64,000 nt of DNA from Clostridia bacterium (GTDB taxonomy: Bacteria > Bacillota > Clostridia > TANB77 > CAG-508), in contig JAFROW010000004.1 in the NCBI GenBank assembly GCA_017429505.1, positions 1 through 64,000 of the forward strand, given 5' to 3'. Of the stretch, positions 34,688-43,197 are shown one piece after another. Within the stretch, counting starts at the first letter, position 1. Every line of letters starts with the position of its first letter. The position numbers and the translations under genes are program-made. A model generated the notes under the pieces. It was not told the origin of the DNA. It worked only from the letters and a program-made list of their open reading frames with translations, and did no database searches.

Positions 34688-34961
34688 TTTTTAAATCAAT
34701 CCTTTTAAAGTATTAATTACTATAAGACTTGTCTTTTTCTATATTTAAAGTTTTTACAACTTTTCATATAATAGCAAATTAATTATATTATTTTATGTAT
34801 ATATTTAACCACAAAATGACAAATATTGCAATGAATTTTTAAATTTTCATTATAATATTTTTTTAATTTTTTATGACAATTGTGCGCTTTTTGAAGAAAT
34901 TTTTAAATATACATACATAAATATAATAAAAACAAATTATAATAAAAATAACTAGAATTTG

Positions 34962-34990
34962 TTGACGTACGTTAAAGCGTGTGCTATAAT
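34962..34990 (+). promoter_or_regulatory. Promoter/operator of the yefM-yoeB module
   Basis: TTGACG (34962-34967), 17 bp, TATAAT (34985-34990). The palindrome ACGTACGT overlaps the -35 box and spacer and, with the adjacent GTTAAAGCGTG, is a natural operator for autoregulation. The rest of 34688-34961 is A+T-rich with no gene seen. Confidence 0.75.
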
Positions 34991-35011
34991 ATTATCAAGG
35001 AGGTGTTAATA

Positions 35012-35260
35012 ATGACAAATATAAATATTACAAATTTTAGAAAAAGTATATATGAATTGGTAGAACAAGCAATAAAATATAATGAACCTATCAATATTTC
35101 GTCGAAAAATGGAAATGCGATTCTTTTATCTGAGGAAGATTATAATAACATAATGGAAACATTATATATATCTTCTAATGAAAATTTGAAAAAAGATATT
35201 ATAGATGGTATAAAAGCTCCAATAGAAGACTGTGTAAGTGAAGATGAGGTGGATTTATAA
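35012..35260 (+). CDS. yefM: Antitoxin of Phd/YefM family
   Basis: 82 residues from the ATG at 35012 (AAGGAGGTG 7 bp upstream). N-terminal NITNFRKSIYELVEQAIKYN then PINISSKNGNAILLSEEDYN is the YefM DNA-binding fold. The C-terminus (DGIKAPIEDCVSEDEVDL) is the toxin-binding tail. Its stop overlaps the toxin start by one base. Confidence 0.9.
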   Translation: MTNINITNFRKSIYELVEQAIKYNEPINISSKNGNAILLSEEDYNNIMETLYISSNENLKKDIIDGIKAPIEDCVSEDEVDL

Positions 35261-35526
35261 TGTATAAAATTGTTTATGTAAAAAAAGCACTAAAAGATAT
35301 TACTAAGCTTAAACAAAGCGGACTTGATAAAAAGGTAAAATTGTTTCTTGATGTATTGCGAAATAATCCGTTTCAAAATCCTCCACCATACGAAAAATTA
35401 TTAGGAGATTTAGAAGGAGCTTATTCAAGAAGAATTAACATACAACATAGATTAGTGTATCAAGTATTTGAAGAAGAAAAGATAGTTAAAATAATCAGCT
35501 TTTGGTCACATTATGAAAATATATAA
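35260..35526 (+). CDS. yoeB: YoeB/Txe-family mRNA interferase toxin
   Basis: 88 residues, full length for the family. The C-terminal blocks YEKLLGDLEGAYSRRINIQH, RLVYQVFEEE and the terminal FWSHYE hold the catalytic Glu/Arg/His and C-terminal residues of YoeB. Cleaves mRNA at the ribosome when freed from YefM. A hairpin TAGGA..TAGT/ACTA..TCCTA follows at 35531-35568. Confidence 0.92.
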   Translation: MYKIVYVKKALKDITKLKQSGLDKKVKLFLDVLRNNPFQNPPPYEKLLGDLEGAYSRRINIQHRLVYQVFEEEKIVKIISFWSHYENI

Positions 35527-35588
35527 ATAAAATAGGAATAGTAAAGCATTTAAGCTAAACTACTCCTATATCACTATGTATAAAATTA

Positions 35589-36188
35589 TTAATTATCCAA
35601 TTCTTTATTTAGTTTATGAGTAATTATTTTCTGATAAATCAAATTTACAACATATAGCACAGCAAATGTAATTGCATATCCTAAAAATAATTGATACCAT
35701 TCAAATTCTTCATATTGAGTATATATTAAATTACTTGTTAATTCTGATATAGCAATTAATCCTTTATATAGTAATAATGTTAAAATAAAGCATGTTGTAA
35801 AAGCTATAACAACTTCCTTTCCTTTTTTGTTTTCTATAAAAATTAAATATACAATTATTCCTACTATAATGCCTACAACTATTGATAAAATATACATACT
35901 AACCATTGGTCCTAATATTGTTAAAGGTAAAATTGTTGCAAACATACCATAAATAGGGAAATCGTCACTATAATATTCCGGATCAGACTCTTTTACTTGA
36001 AGCATTTTGTTTTCATTTTCTTTATAAAATTCAATTAATTGTTTTTGATCTATTTTATCTTTAAAAATTTCTACCCTACTAGTTGGATGCTCAAATATCA
36101 TATCAACAATAGTTACACCCATAATTATAAAATTTGCAATCAATATTGAAACAATAATACATAATAATAATTTTTTTAAACTCTTCAT
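35589..36188 (-). CDS. Membrane protein partnered with a LytTR regulator
   Basis: 199 residues with five hydrophobic segments (~8-30, 83-105, 95-120, 127-150, 165-187) and an extracellular region after the first (VEIFKDKIDQKQLIEFYKEN). It lies one base after the LytTR gene. In known LytTR regulatory systems a membrane protein encoded next to a stand-alone LytTR protein inhibits it; the same is inferred here. Family not recognised. Confidence 0.6.
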   Translation of the reverse strand: MKSLKKLLLCIIVSILIANFIIMGVTIVDMIFEHPTSRVEIFKDKIDQKQLIEFYKENENKMLQVKESDPEYYSDDFPIYGMFATILPLTILGPMVSMYILSIVVGIIVGIIVYLIFIENKKGKEVVIAFTTCFILTLLLYKGLIAISELTSNLIYTQYEEFEWYQLFLGYAITFAVLYVVNLIYQKIITHKLNKELDN

Positions 36189-36189
36189 A

Positions 36190-36654
36190 TCAATCCCTCC
36201 TATTCTTTAAGAATTTCATTACATCTGAAACTCTTCTTTTTGAAACATATTCTTCTGTGCCATCATTTAATTTAACTAAAATACTTCCTATAATGTCTGT
36301 GTTAAAACATTTTACTTTGTCAATATTTACAATAACTGAATTAGATATTCTGATAAAACTTTTTTGTAGTAAGTTCTCTTCTAAATAATATAGTTTTTCT
36401 TTTATTTTGAAAATACCATCTTTTGTTTTGCAGAAATTACTTTTTTCTTCACTATAGAATGTAATTACATCTGATACATTTATTATAAATATATCATTTC
36501 CTTGCATTCCTATAACTTTTTCTATAGTATTTGAGCTTATTCTTAATAAGTCATTTTCTATGTCTAATACCTGTGTTGTTTTTTCAGGTGCATTTATTAC
36601 AATTTCTATATTTTCATATTCATTTGAAATATTAGTACGTACTTTAATATTCAT
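36190..36654 (-). CDS. Stand-alone LytTR DNA-binding regulator
   Basis: 154 residues from the ATG at 36654 (AGGGGAC upstream; the longer frame start lacks a site). The C-terminal ~100 residues are a LytTR domain (GNDIFIINVSDVITFYSEEK; KLYYLEENLLQKSFIRISNS; KRRVSDVMKFLKNR). There is no receiver domain, so it is not a two-component regulator. Probably controls its own operon and unknown targets. Confidence 0.85.
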   Translation of the reverse strand: MNIKVRTNISNEYENIEIVINAPEKTTQVLDIENDLLRISSNTIEKVIGMQGNDIFIINVSDVITFYSEEKSNFCKTKDGIFKIKEKLYYLEENLLQKSFIRISNSVIVNIDKVKCFNTDIIGSILVKLNDGTEEYVSKRRVSDVMKFLKNRRD

Positions 36655-36759
36655 CTTTCTTGTCCCCTTTCTTAATTTAATTATATCAATTTTCATTTTT
36701 GGTTGCAATAATTTTTAAAGTTTTTGTGATAACTGGGGTATTTTTGTAGATATATACAG

Positions 36760-36802
36760 CCAAAAAGAATAGCAAAGTATTTAAACAAAGCTATTCTTTA
36801 TT
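36760..36802 (-). terminator. Terminator of mgtE
   Basis: AGAATAGC (36766-36773) / GCTATTCT (36790-36797) followed leftwards by TTTTTGG. Confidence 0.7.
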
Positions 36803-36828
36803 TTAATATTATTTAATTCTGAATTTAC

Positions 36829-38190
36829 CTACAATCCCATTACTGCTGTCGCAATGCTAAAAAACACAAGCATTGAACACAAATCTACAACTGTAGTAAT
36901 TAATGGGGAAGCCATTATAGCAGGGTCTAATTTTAATCTTTTTGCAAGCATAGGAAGTACACATCCCATAATCTCTGCAATCATTGCTGTTGCCATTAAA
37001 GTAACCCCAACAATAAATGCTATTTTTATGCTTTGGTCATTGTGAATTCCATCATATTGTAAAAATATTCTAAGTCCAGTAACAATGGCTAAAGCTCCAC
37101 CTATCATTAATGAAACTCTTATTTCTTTCCAAATTGCTTTAAAAATGTCTGAAAGTTTTATTTCATCTAATGCCAAACCTCTGATTATAAGTGTTGAACT
37201 TTGAGAGCCACAATTTCCACCTGTATCCATTATTGTTGGAATAAATGCTACAAGTAGTGGAACAGCAGCTATTGCAGATTGAAACTTTTCTAACAACAAT
37301 CCTGTAAATGTTGATGACAACATAAGGAACAATAACCATACTATTCTGTTTTTTGCATGTCTAAATACACTTGTTTTAAAATATGTGTCTTCTGTAGGTG
37401 TCATAGCAGCCATCTTTTCAAAGTCCTCTGTATTCTCGTCTTGCATAACGTCAATAGCATCGTCGATTGTTACAATACCAACTAATCTATCTTCTTTATC
37501 TACAACAGGCATAGCCATAAAGTTATATTTATCAAACATTTTTGCAACAGCTTCTTTATCTTCTGTTGTCAAAACACTAATTACGTTTTCTTCTAAGATA
37601 TCTTTTATTAGAACATCTCTTTCAGAAACAAGTAAATCCTTAATTGCAACTGTTCCAATCAGCTTTCTAGAACTATCTACCACATAACAAATATATATTG
37701 TTTCTTTGTCTATTCCTGTATCTTTAATAATTTGAAAAGCTCTATCAACTGTCATATTTTCTTTAAGTTCAACCATCTCTGTTGTCATGATGCTTCCTGC
37801 ACTATCTTCAGGAAATTTAAGCAATTCATTTATAATCTTTCTGTCTGAAGCTTTAATGTTTTTCAAAATTCTTTTTACAACATTTGATGGCATTTCCTCT
37901 ATAAGGTCAACTGTGTCATCCATAAATAAGTCATCTACGACAACTTTTAACTCTTTATCTGTAAAATTGTTAATAAGCTTTTCTTGCAAATCTGGATCCA
38001 ATTCTACAAAAACATCTGAAGCTTTATCTTTAGGTAATAATCTAAAAATTACTACCATATCTTCATCATCTAATTCTTCGAAAAGGGACGGGAAATCAGC
38101 ACTATTTACACTTTCTAATAATTCACGTAATTGTGCAATTCTTCTACTTTTAACTAATTCTTGAATTTGTTCAATTATTGTTTCTTCCAT
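36829..38190 (-). CDS. mgtE: Magnesium transporter MgtE
   Basis: 453 residues. MgtE N-domain (~1-130, FRLLPKDKASDVFVELDPDL), tandem CBS domains (~135-255), plug helix and five transmembrane helices (~285-453) with PLLVAFIPTIMDTGGNCGSQ, the conserved pore region (GGNxGxQ). Imports Mg2+ with gating by cytosolic Mg2+ at the N and CBS domains. Confidence 0.95.
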   Translation of the reverse strand: MEETIIEQIQELVKSRRIAQLRELLESVNSADFPSLFEELDDEDMVVIFRLLPKDKASDVFVELDPDLQEKLINNFTDKELKVVVDDLFMDDTVDLIEEMPSNVVKRILKNIKASDRKIINELLKFPEDSAGSIMTTEMVELKENMTVDRAFQIIKDTGIDKETIYICYVVDSSRKLIGTVAIKDLLVSERDVLIKDILEENVISVLTTEDKEAVAKMFDKYNFMAMPVVDKEDRLVGIVTIDDAIDVMQDENTEDFEKMAAMTPTEDTYFKTSVFRHAKNRIVWLLFLMLSSTFTGLLLEKFQSAIAAVPLLVAFIPTIMDTGGNCGSQSSTLIIRGLALDEIKLSDIFKAIWKEIRVSLMIGGALAIVTGLRIFLQYDGIHNDQSIKIAFIVGVTLMATAMIAEIMGCVLPMLAKRLKLDPAIMASPLITTVVDLCSMLVFFSIATAVMGL

Positions 38191-38245
38191 TTTAATTCCC
38201 CTTTCTATTTTTATTTAAATTTATTCAGTTAATGTTTTTACTTTA

Positions 38246-38327
38246 TTGATTAATATAAAATTTTTAAATATATGCGCCGGAGCATAGCGACTTAAGTCAT
38301 ATATTTAAAAATTTATATATTAATCAA
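38246..38327. repeat. Long inverted repeat between der and mgtE
   Basis: A 29-base left arm (38246-38274, starting TTGATTAATATA) pairs with a 30-base right arm (38298-38327) with a single bulge. The loop (38275-38297) is GC-rich for this genome (CGCCGGAGCATAGCGACTTAA) and holds GACTTAAGTC on the other strand. It lies directly downstream of der and would form a strong hairpin in either strand, but lacks a T run. Confidence 0.75.
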
Positions 38328-38342
38328 AGAAAATTTAAATTT

Positions 38343-39671
38343 CTACTCTACCTCTTTATCTAATTTTTCTCTTGCAATTATTCTAACAGGTGTACCCTCT
38401 AATCCAAACTCTTTACGAATTTGATTAACAATATATCTCTCATATGAGAAATGAAATAATTCTTTTTTATTCACAAAAATAACAAATGTTGGTGGCTTTG
38501 TAGCAACCTGTGTACCATAATAAATTCTAAGTCTTTTTCCTTTATCAGATGGTGGTTGAACAAGTGCAATTGCTTCATTTATAACTTGATTTAGAACTCC
38601 TGTTGAAATTCTTTTTGAATTTTGCTCAGCAACATTATTTATCATATCAAATAACTTATCTATTCTTTGCCCTGTTTTAGCTGATATAAATATGATTGGT
38701 GCATAAGATAAATATGATAATTTGTTGTAAATATCTTTTTTGTATTTTTCCATTGTTCCTGTTTCTTTTTCATATTCATCCCATTTATTAACAACTATTA
38801 TAACACCTTTTCCTGCTTCATGTGCTTCTCCCGCAATTTTTGCATCTTGATCTGTAACACCCTCTAAAGCATCTATCATCATAATTACAACATCAGATCT
38901 TTCAATTGCTAGAAGACTTCTCATAACACTAAATTTTTCAATAGATTCTGTAACTTTTGACTTTCTTCTAATTCCTGCTGTATCTATAAAAACATATTTA
39001 CCTTTTTTATTTTCAAACTCTGAATCTATTGCATCTCTTGTTGTTCCTGCAATGTCACTTACAATATTTCTTTCTTCTCCTAAAATTTTGTTAATTAGTG
39101 AAGATTTTCCAACATTTGGCTTTCCTATTACTGCAACTTTAATTCTTTTATCATCTTCATCTGTTGTGCTATCTGGCAACTTATCATAAATTGCATCTAA
39201 TGCATCACCTATTCCCTGTGCATTTGTGGCAGATATTGGAATTGGATCTCCAATTCCTAAGTTATAAAATTCATAAATATCATTTTGATATTTAGAAACA
39301 TTGTCAACTTTGTTGCAAACAAGTATAATCGGCTTTTTAGATTTTTTAAGCATCAAAGAAATCTCTTTATCTGCAGCTGTTACACCTTGTTTTACATCTG
39401 TTAAAAAAATAATTACATCAGCAATTTCTATAGCAATTTCAGCTTGCCTCCTCATTTGAGAAACTATAATATCATCTGACTCAGGCTCTATTCCTCCTGT
39501 ATCAACTACAGTAAAGTTTTTGCCTCTCCAGTTTGTTTCAGCATATACTCTGTCTCTTGTTACTCCTGGAGTGTCTTCAACTATAGAAATTCTTTTTCCA
39601 ACTATGTAATTAAAAAATGTTGATTTTCCAACATTTGGTTTTCCTATTATAGCTACTATTGGTTTTGACAT
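38343..39671 (-). CDS. der: Ribosome-associated GTPase Der (EngA)
   Basis: 442 residues. Two GTPase domains, each with a P-loop ([40 protein letters not shown]), DTxG ([18 protein letters not shown]) and NKxD ([16 protein letters not shown]), then a KH-like C-terminal domain. Essential for 50S subunit assembly. Confidence 0.96.
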   Translation of the reverse strand: MSKPIVAIIGKPNVGKSTFFNYIVGKRISIVEDTPGVTRDRVYAETNWRGKNFTVVDTGGIEPESDDIIVSQMRRQAEIAIEIADVIIFLTDVKQGVTAADKEISLMLKKSKKPIILVCNKVDNVSKYQNDIYEFYNLGIGDPIPISATNAQGIGDALDAIYDKLPDSTTDEDDKRIKVAVIGKPNVGKSSLINKILGEERNIVSDIAGTTRDAIDSEFENKKGKYVFIDTAGIRRKSKVTESIEKFSVMRSLLAIERSDVVIMMIDALEGVTDQDAKIAGEAHEAGKGVIIVVNKWDEYEKETGTMEKYKKDIYNKLSYLSYAPIIFISAKTGQRIDKLFDMINNVAEQNSKRISTGVLNQVINEAIALVQPPSDKGKRLRIYYGTQVATKPPTFVIFVNKKELFHFSYERYIVNQIRKEFGLEGTPVRIIAREKLDKEVE

Positions 39672-40000
39672 GATTTTCTCCTTCTTATGTTGGTATTGGC
39701 CTTTTTAGCTTATTAACTATAGAGCATCGTGGATTATTTTAATTTTTATAGCTTGCATAAAAAGAACCTCTATTAATATTAAAACACAAAGTTTGATTTT
39801 TTTCAATTGAATTAATTTATTTTTTTGAAATACTTTTATATTATATCATTTTAATAATATTATGTCAATCAGATTTTAGAGATTGGTGTACATTTTTAAC
39901 TTTTTCGAATATTTGTACTAAAAATTATACATGCAAAGATTGCAATTGTTCAACATTTTGAAACTAATTTCAAATTGATTAATATATTTTTTTAAGAAAA

Positions 40001-40206
40001 TTTGTAAAGCATTTTTCTAACCAAACAAAGTGTCTGAAGCATACTAAAATCATACATTTACTAAGTCCAAGAATTTAGTGTAAGCCCTTTTTATTTAGTT
40101 AAATAACTGTTTTGACTAAAACTATGTCTAAAATGCATTGTGATAGAACCTCAGCTTGCTATCAAAAATAGGGGGTCATAGAAATTTTTATAAAAATAAA
40201 TATATA
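40001..40206. repeat. Direct repeat R1 (left of the acetate block)
   Basis: Shares with R2 the start TTTGTAAAGCATTTTTC then AACCAAACAAAGT, the middle TTTTGACTAAAA, and the end AAAATGCATT, TGATA, CCTCAGCTT, CTATCAAAAA, GGGGGT, TAGAAATTTTTTATA-like. A stem TGATAG/CTATCA encloses CCTCAGCTT. Same orientation as R2. The remaining stretch 39672-40000 upstream of der shows no gene. Confidence 0.75.
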
Positions 40207-40222
40207 AAAGGTAGAGAAAACT

Positions 40223-40825
40223 CTACCTCGACTTTTTATATTTTTCAACTTCTTCATAAACTTCTTCCCAACTATTCACTCTTACAATCTCACCACTATC
40301 GATTTTGCTATTCATCTTTGTTGTCATAAGAATTGACTTAATTCCATTATCAGTTAACTGCTTACAAGTTTCAAAACTATCTTCAATACAAATATCCAAA
40401 TTATTTTCTTTAAAGAAGGATAATTTATCACTAACATGTAAAATTAAGCTATCATAAGGAATACCAAAATCTGATAAACTTTTTCTTGTAATAGCCTCTG
40501 TATCGCATCCTTCAATATTCATTAATCTAGCTGTTATAAAATGAATTGTATCTCCATTTTCTTTTAGTTTGCGAATTACTTTATCTGCATTTGGTAACAT
40601 CGTACATTCTTCTAATACATTTTTGTAATACTTATCGAAAAACGCAAATTTAGTTTTATCATCCCAACCATATAGAGCTTTTAAATAATATCTATTTTCT
40701 ATTAATCCAAAACTATCTCTATTAGTTGGATTCCCTGAAATTTCTTCTTCAAAAATATCAGCATATTTAAGCATTGATTTTACTGTTAGAAAAGTTGTGT
40801 CATCTATATCTATCCCTATTTTCAT
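40223..40825 (-). CDS. 5'-nucleotidase, NT5C-like (HAD fold)
   Basis: 200 residues. Motif I IGIDIDDTTF (DxD), later IHFITARLMNIEGCDTEAIT (motif II) and ICIEDSFETCKQL (motif IV). Matches the NT5C-type deoxyribonucleotidase group in bacteria; substrate specificity not deducible. Last gene of the leftward pta-ack block. Confidence 0.8.
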   Translation of the reverse strand: MKIGIDIDDTTFLTVKSMLKYADIFEEEISGNPTNRDSFGLIENRYYLKALYGWDDKTKFAFFDKYYKNVLEECTMLPNADKVIRKLKENGDTIHFITARLMNIEGCDTEAITRKSLSDFGIPYDSLILHVSDKLSFFKENNLDICIEDSFETCKQLTDNGIKSILMTTKMNSKIDSGEIVRVNSWEEVYEEVEKYKKSR

Positions 40826-40857
40826 TTAATAATTCTCGCTTTCTTATATAAAAATTG

Positions 40858-41235
40858 TTACTTATTACCACGACCTCTTTTAGCTTGTTCATATTTTATA
40901 CAACTAGAAAATAGTAAAGCTGCAAGCTGTCCTCCTATTTGATCAAAGTGTTCCCTTACATAATCATGAATATCCGATACTGTTAGTTTTTTACCATCTG
41001 ATAAAATTTTATTAATTTCTGGTACACTATCTTCTTTATCTTTCATTACTTTTATAAAATTATTTATATACTCTTCTACAGCTTTACTATGATTCTGTCT
41101 TGAAATAAAATTAATTCTATTTTCTAAGTACGTTAATTTATCATGACTCAAACTCTCTATAAACACATCAATTTCAGGATATGCTGATGTATTTGAGCTA
41201 AGATCTTCAAGAAATTGTGGTCTATCCTGTTGCAT
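40858..41235 (-). CDS. Hypothetical protein
   Basis: 125 residues, helical, with a conserved-looking C-terminus (IHDYVREHFDQIGGQLAALL). No family recognised. It lies 18 bp after the second acetate kinase and 32 bp before the nucleotidase in the same operon. Confidence 0.6.
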   Translation of the reverse strand: MQQDRPQFLEDLSSNTSAYPEIDVFIESLSHDKLTYLENRINFISRQNHSKAVEEYINNFIKVMKDKEDSVPEINKILSDGKKLTVSDIHDYVREHFDQIGGQLAALLFSSCIKYEQAKRGRGNK

Positions 41236-41253
41236 ATATATTCCTCCTTCTTT

Positions 41254-42444
41254 TTAACCAACTAACCTTTTTGTTTCTTTCGCAATCATAAGTTCTTCAT
41301 TTGTTGGAACAACCCAAACTTCAACTTTAGAATCAGATTTTGAAACTATCTTTTCTTCACCGCGCATATTGTTAGCTTCTTCGTCTATATAAACTCCCAT
41401 AAATTCAAGTTGCCTACATACATCTTTACGGATATTAATTTGATTTTCTCCAACTCCACCTGTGAAAACAATTGCATCTATTCCGCCCATTGCAGCAGCA
41501 TATTTTGCAACATAACTTGCAATAGAATATTTAAACATTTTCATTGCAAGTTCTGCTTTTTCATTTCCTTCATGTGAAGCTTGTTCTATTACTCTAAAGT
41601 CAGGTGCTAAACCTGAAACACCCAAAACTCCTGACTCTTTATTTAAAAGACTATCAACCTCTTCAACTGACATGTTTTCTTTTTTCATAATATATGTAAC
41701 AACTGATGGATCTAAATCTCCACATCTTGTAACCATTGGTATTCCTCCAAGTGGTGTAAGTCCCATTGATGTATCAACTGATTTTCCGCCATCTACAGCA
41801 CATATACTAGATCCTTGACCTAAATGACATGTAACAATTTTTAAGGTTTTTATATCTTTATTCATAAGTTCTGCAAGTCTCCTTGAAACATACATATGAG
41901 ATGTTCCGTGGAATCCATATTTTCTTACACTATATTTTTCGTAATATTCATAAGGAATTGGGTAAATGTATTTATCTTTTGAAATTGTTTGATGAAATGC
42001 AGTATCAAACACTCCAACCATTGGCTTGTCTGGCATTACTTTTTTTGCAGCTTCAATTCCCATTATTCCAGCTGGATTGTGTAATGGTGCTAAATCTGTA
42101 TATTCTTTTAAGACATCTATTACATGTTCATCTATAACAACAGATTCTGCGATTTTTTCTCCTCCATGAACTAATCTGTGTCCAACTGCACTTACTTCAT
42201 CAAGACTTTCTATTACCTTGTATTCAGGATTGGTTAATTGTTTTAAAGTAAAATCTATAGCTTCTGTGTGATCTAAAGCAACATGATTTATAGTTACTTT
42301 TTTACCACATGCTTTATGAGTAATAAAAGCTTCTTGTTCTCCTATTCTTTCATATTTACCTGATGCTAAAACCTCTTCTGTTTCCATATTTATTAATTGA
42401 TATTTAAGTGATGAACTACCACAATTTAAGACTAATATTTTCAT
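41254..42444 (-). CDS. ackA: Acetate kinase (second copy)
   Basis: 396 residues. Phosphate-binding start LVLNCGSSSLKYQLI, VGHRLVHGG, DTAFHQTI, KYGFHGTSHMYVSRR, CHLGQGSSICAV, VFTGGVGENQ. Interconverts acetyl phosphate + ADP and acetate + ATP. Roughly two thirds identical to the upstream copy by eye; the motif residue after G-x-G differs (HLGQGSS versus HIGQGAS). Confidence 0.95.
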   Translation of the reverse strand: MKILVLNCGSSSLKYQLINMETEEVLASGKYERIGEQEAFITHKACGKKVTINHVALDHTEAIDFTLKQLTNPEYKVIESLDEVSAVGHRLVHGGEKIAESVVIDEHVIDVLKEYTDLAPLHNPAGIMGIEAAKKVMPDKPMVGVFDTAFHQTISKDKYIYPIPYEYYEKYSVRKYGFHGTSHMYVSRRLAELMNKDIKTLKIVTCHLGQGSSICAVDGGKSVDTSMGLTPLGGIPMVTRCGDLDPSVVTYIMKKENMSVEEVDSLLNKESGVLGVSGLAPDFRVIEQASHEGNEKAELAMKMFKYSIASYVAKYAAAMGGIDAIVFTGGVGENQINIRKDVCRQLEFMGVYIDEEANNMRGEEKIVSKSDSKVEVWVVPTNEELMIAKETKRLVG

Positions 42445-42451
42445 TAAATTA

Positions 42452-43181
42452 TTATCTCCCTTCTGGTTCTTTATTTAAAATTTCTCCTTCTTGAACTTGA
42501 TTTAATTGTAAAGCGTTTCTTATTTTGGCCAATAAAAGAATCAATTCAGTTCTTTTGTTTTCAGATATTTCTACTTTTCCTAAAGGATTTTGAAGAAAAA
42601 CTTTGTCGGCGTCCGACAAATCTGCAAAAGATCTATCTTTTATTAAATTCGAAATAAAGTCTATGCCTGATTCTGCATTTTCCCAATATTTTTGCTCATA
42701 CGGAACATATGGAGAATTTTCTTCATTGAGAAAATTATGTCTATCAAAATTAAAATTATGTATTGTTTGACTAAATAAAAATCTTTTATCACTTATAGTA
42801 CGTAATGCTATTCTATAAGATTGATTTCTTTCTTGAGCCATAACTTCACAAGATACCATCTTTTTTCCATTTACAATTAACTCACATAAAAATATGCATT
42901 CATTATTCCATAAAAACTCCATAATATCTTGTAGAATAGAGCCATCTTCTAGCCTTTCCATTACATCATACTTTTCAAATTTTGTCGTTTTGCAACTTGT
43001 AAAAACAATTTTTGCATTTGGTGTACTTAAAGCATAAATTCCATTACCGAATATTAAATATATTGCCTTTTGTTAAACCATTAGGGCCAAGATACGCAAT
43101 TGTTGCAATTCTTTCATTATCCTTATTAAAAAGTTCATTTATTCTATTTATATCCTGTAAATATATTTGTTCTAAATTCAA
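42452..43181 (-). CDS. Unknown protein; needs a +1 frameshift at a CGG codon
   Basis: Best start is the TTG at 43181 with GGAGG 8 bp upstream (an ATG at 43196 overlaps that site). Frame 0 gives NLEQIYLQDINRINELFNKD ... LTKGNIFNI, then CGG at 43049-43047 followed directly by TAA. Skipping the C gives GNGIYALSTPNAKIVFTSCK and a long frame to 42452; total 242 residues. It fills the whole space between the two acetate kinase genes, which supports one gene. No domain recognised; the alternative is a shorter gene from the ATG at 42961 plus a relic. Confidence 0.7.
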
Positions 43182-43197
43182 ATGATATTCCTCCATA

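Noticed and set aside
5532..43181. CGG reassigned to another amino acid
   Set aside because: A simple reassignment would keep the frame; at all three sites the frame must change by one base, and one site has a stop codon directly after CGG.
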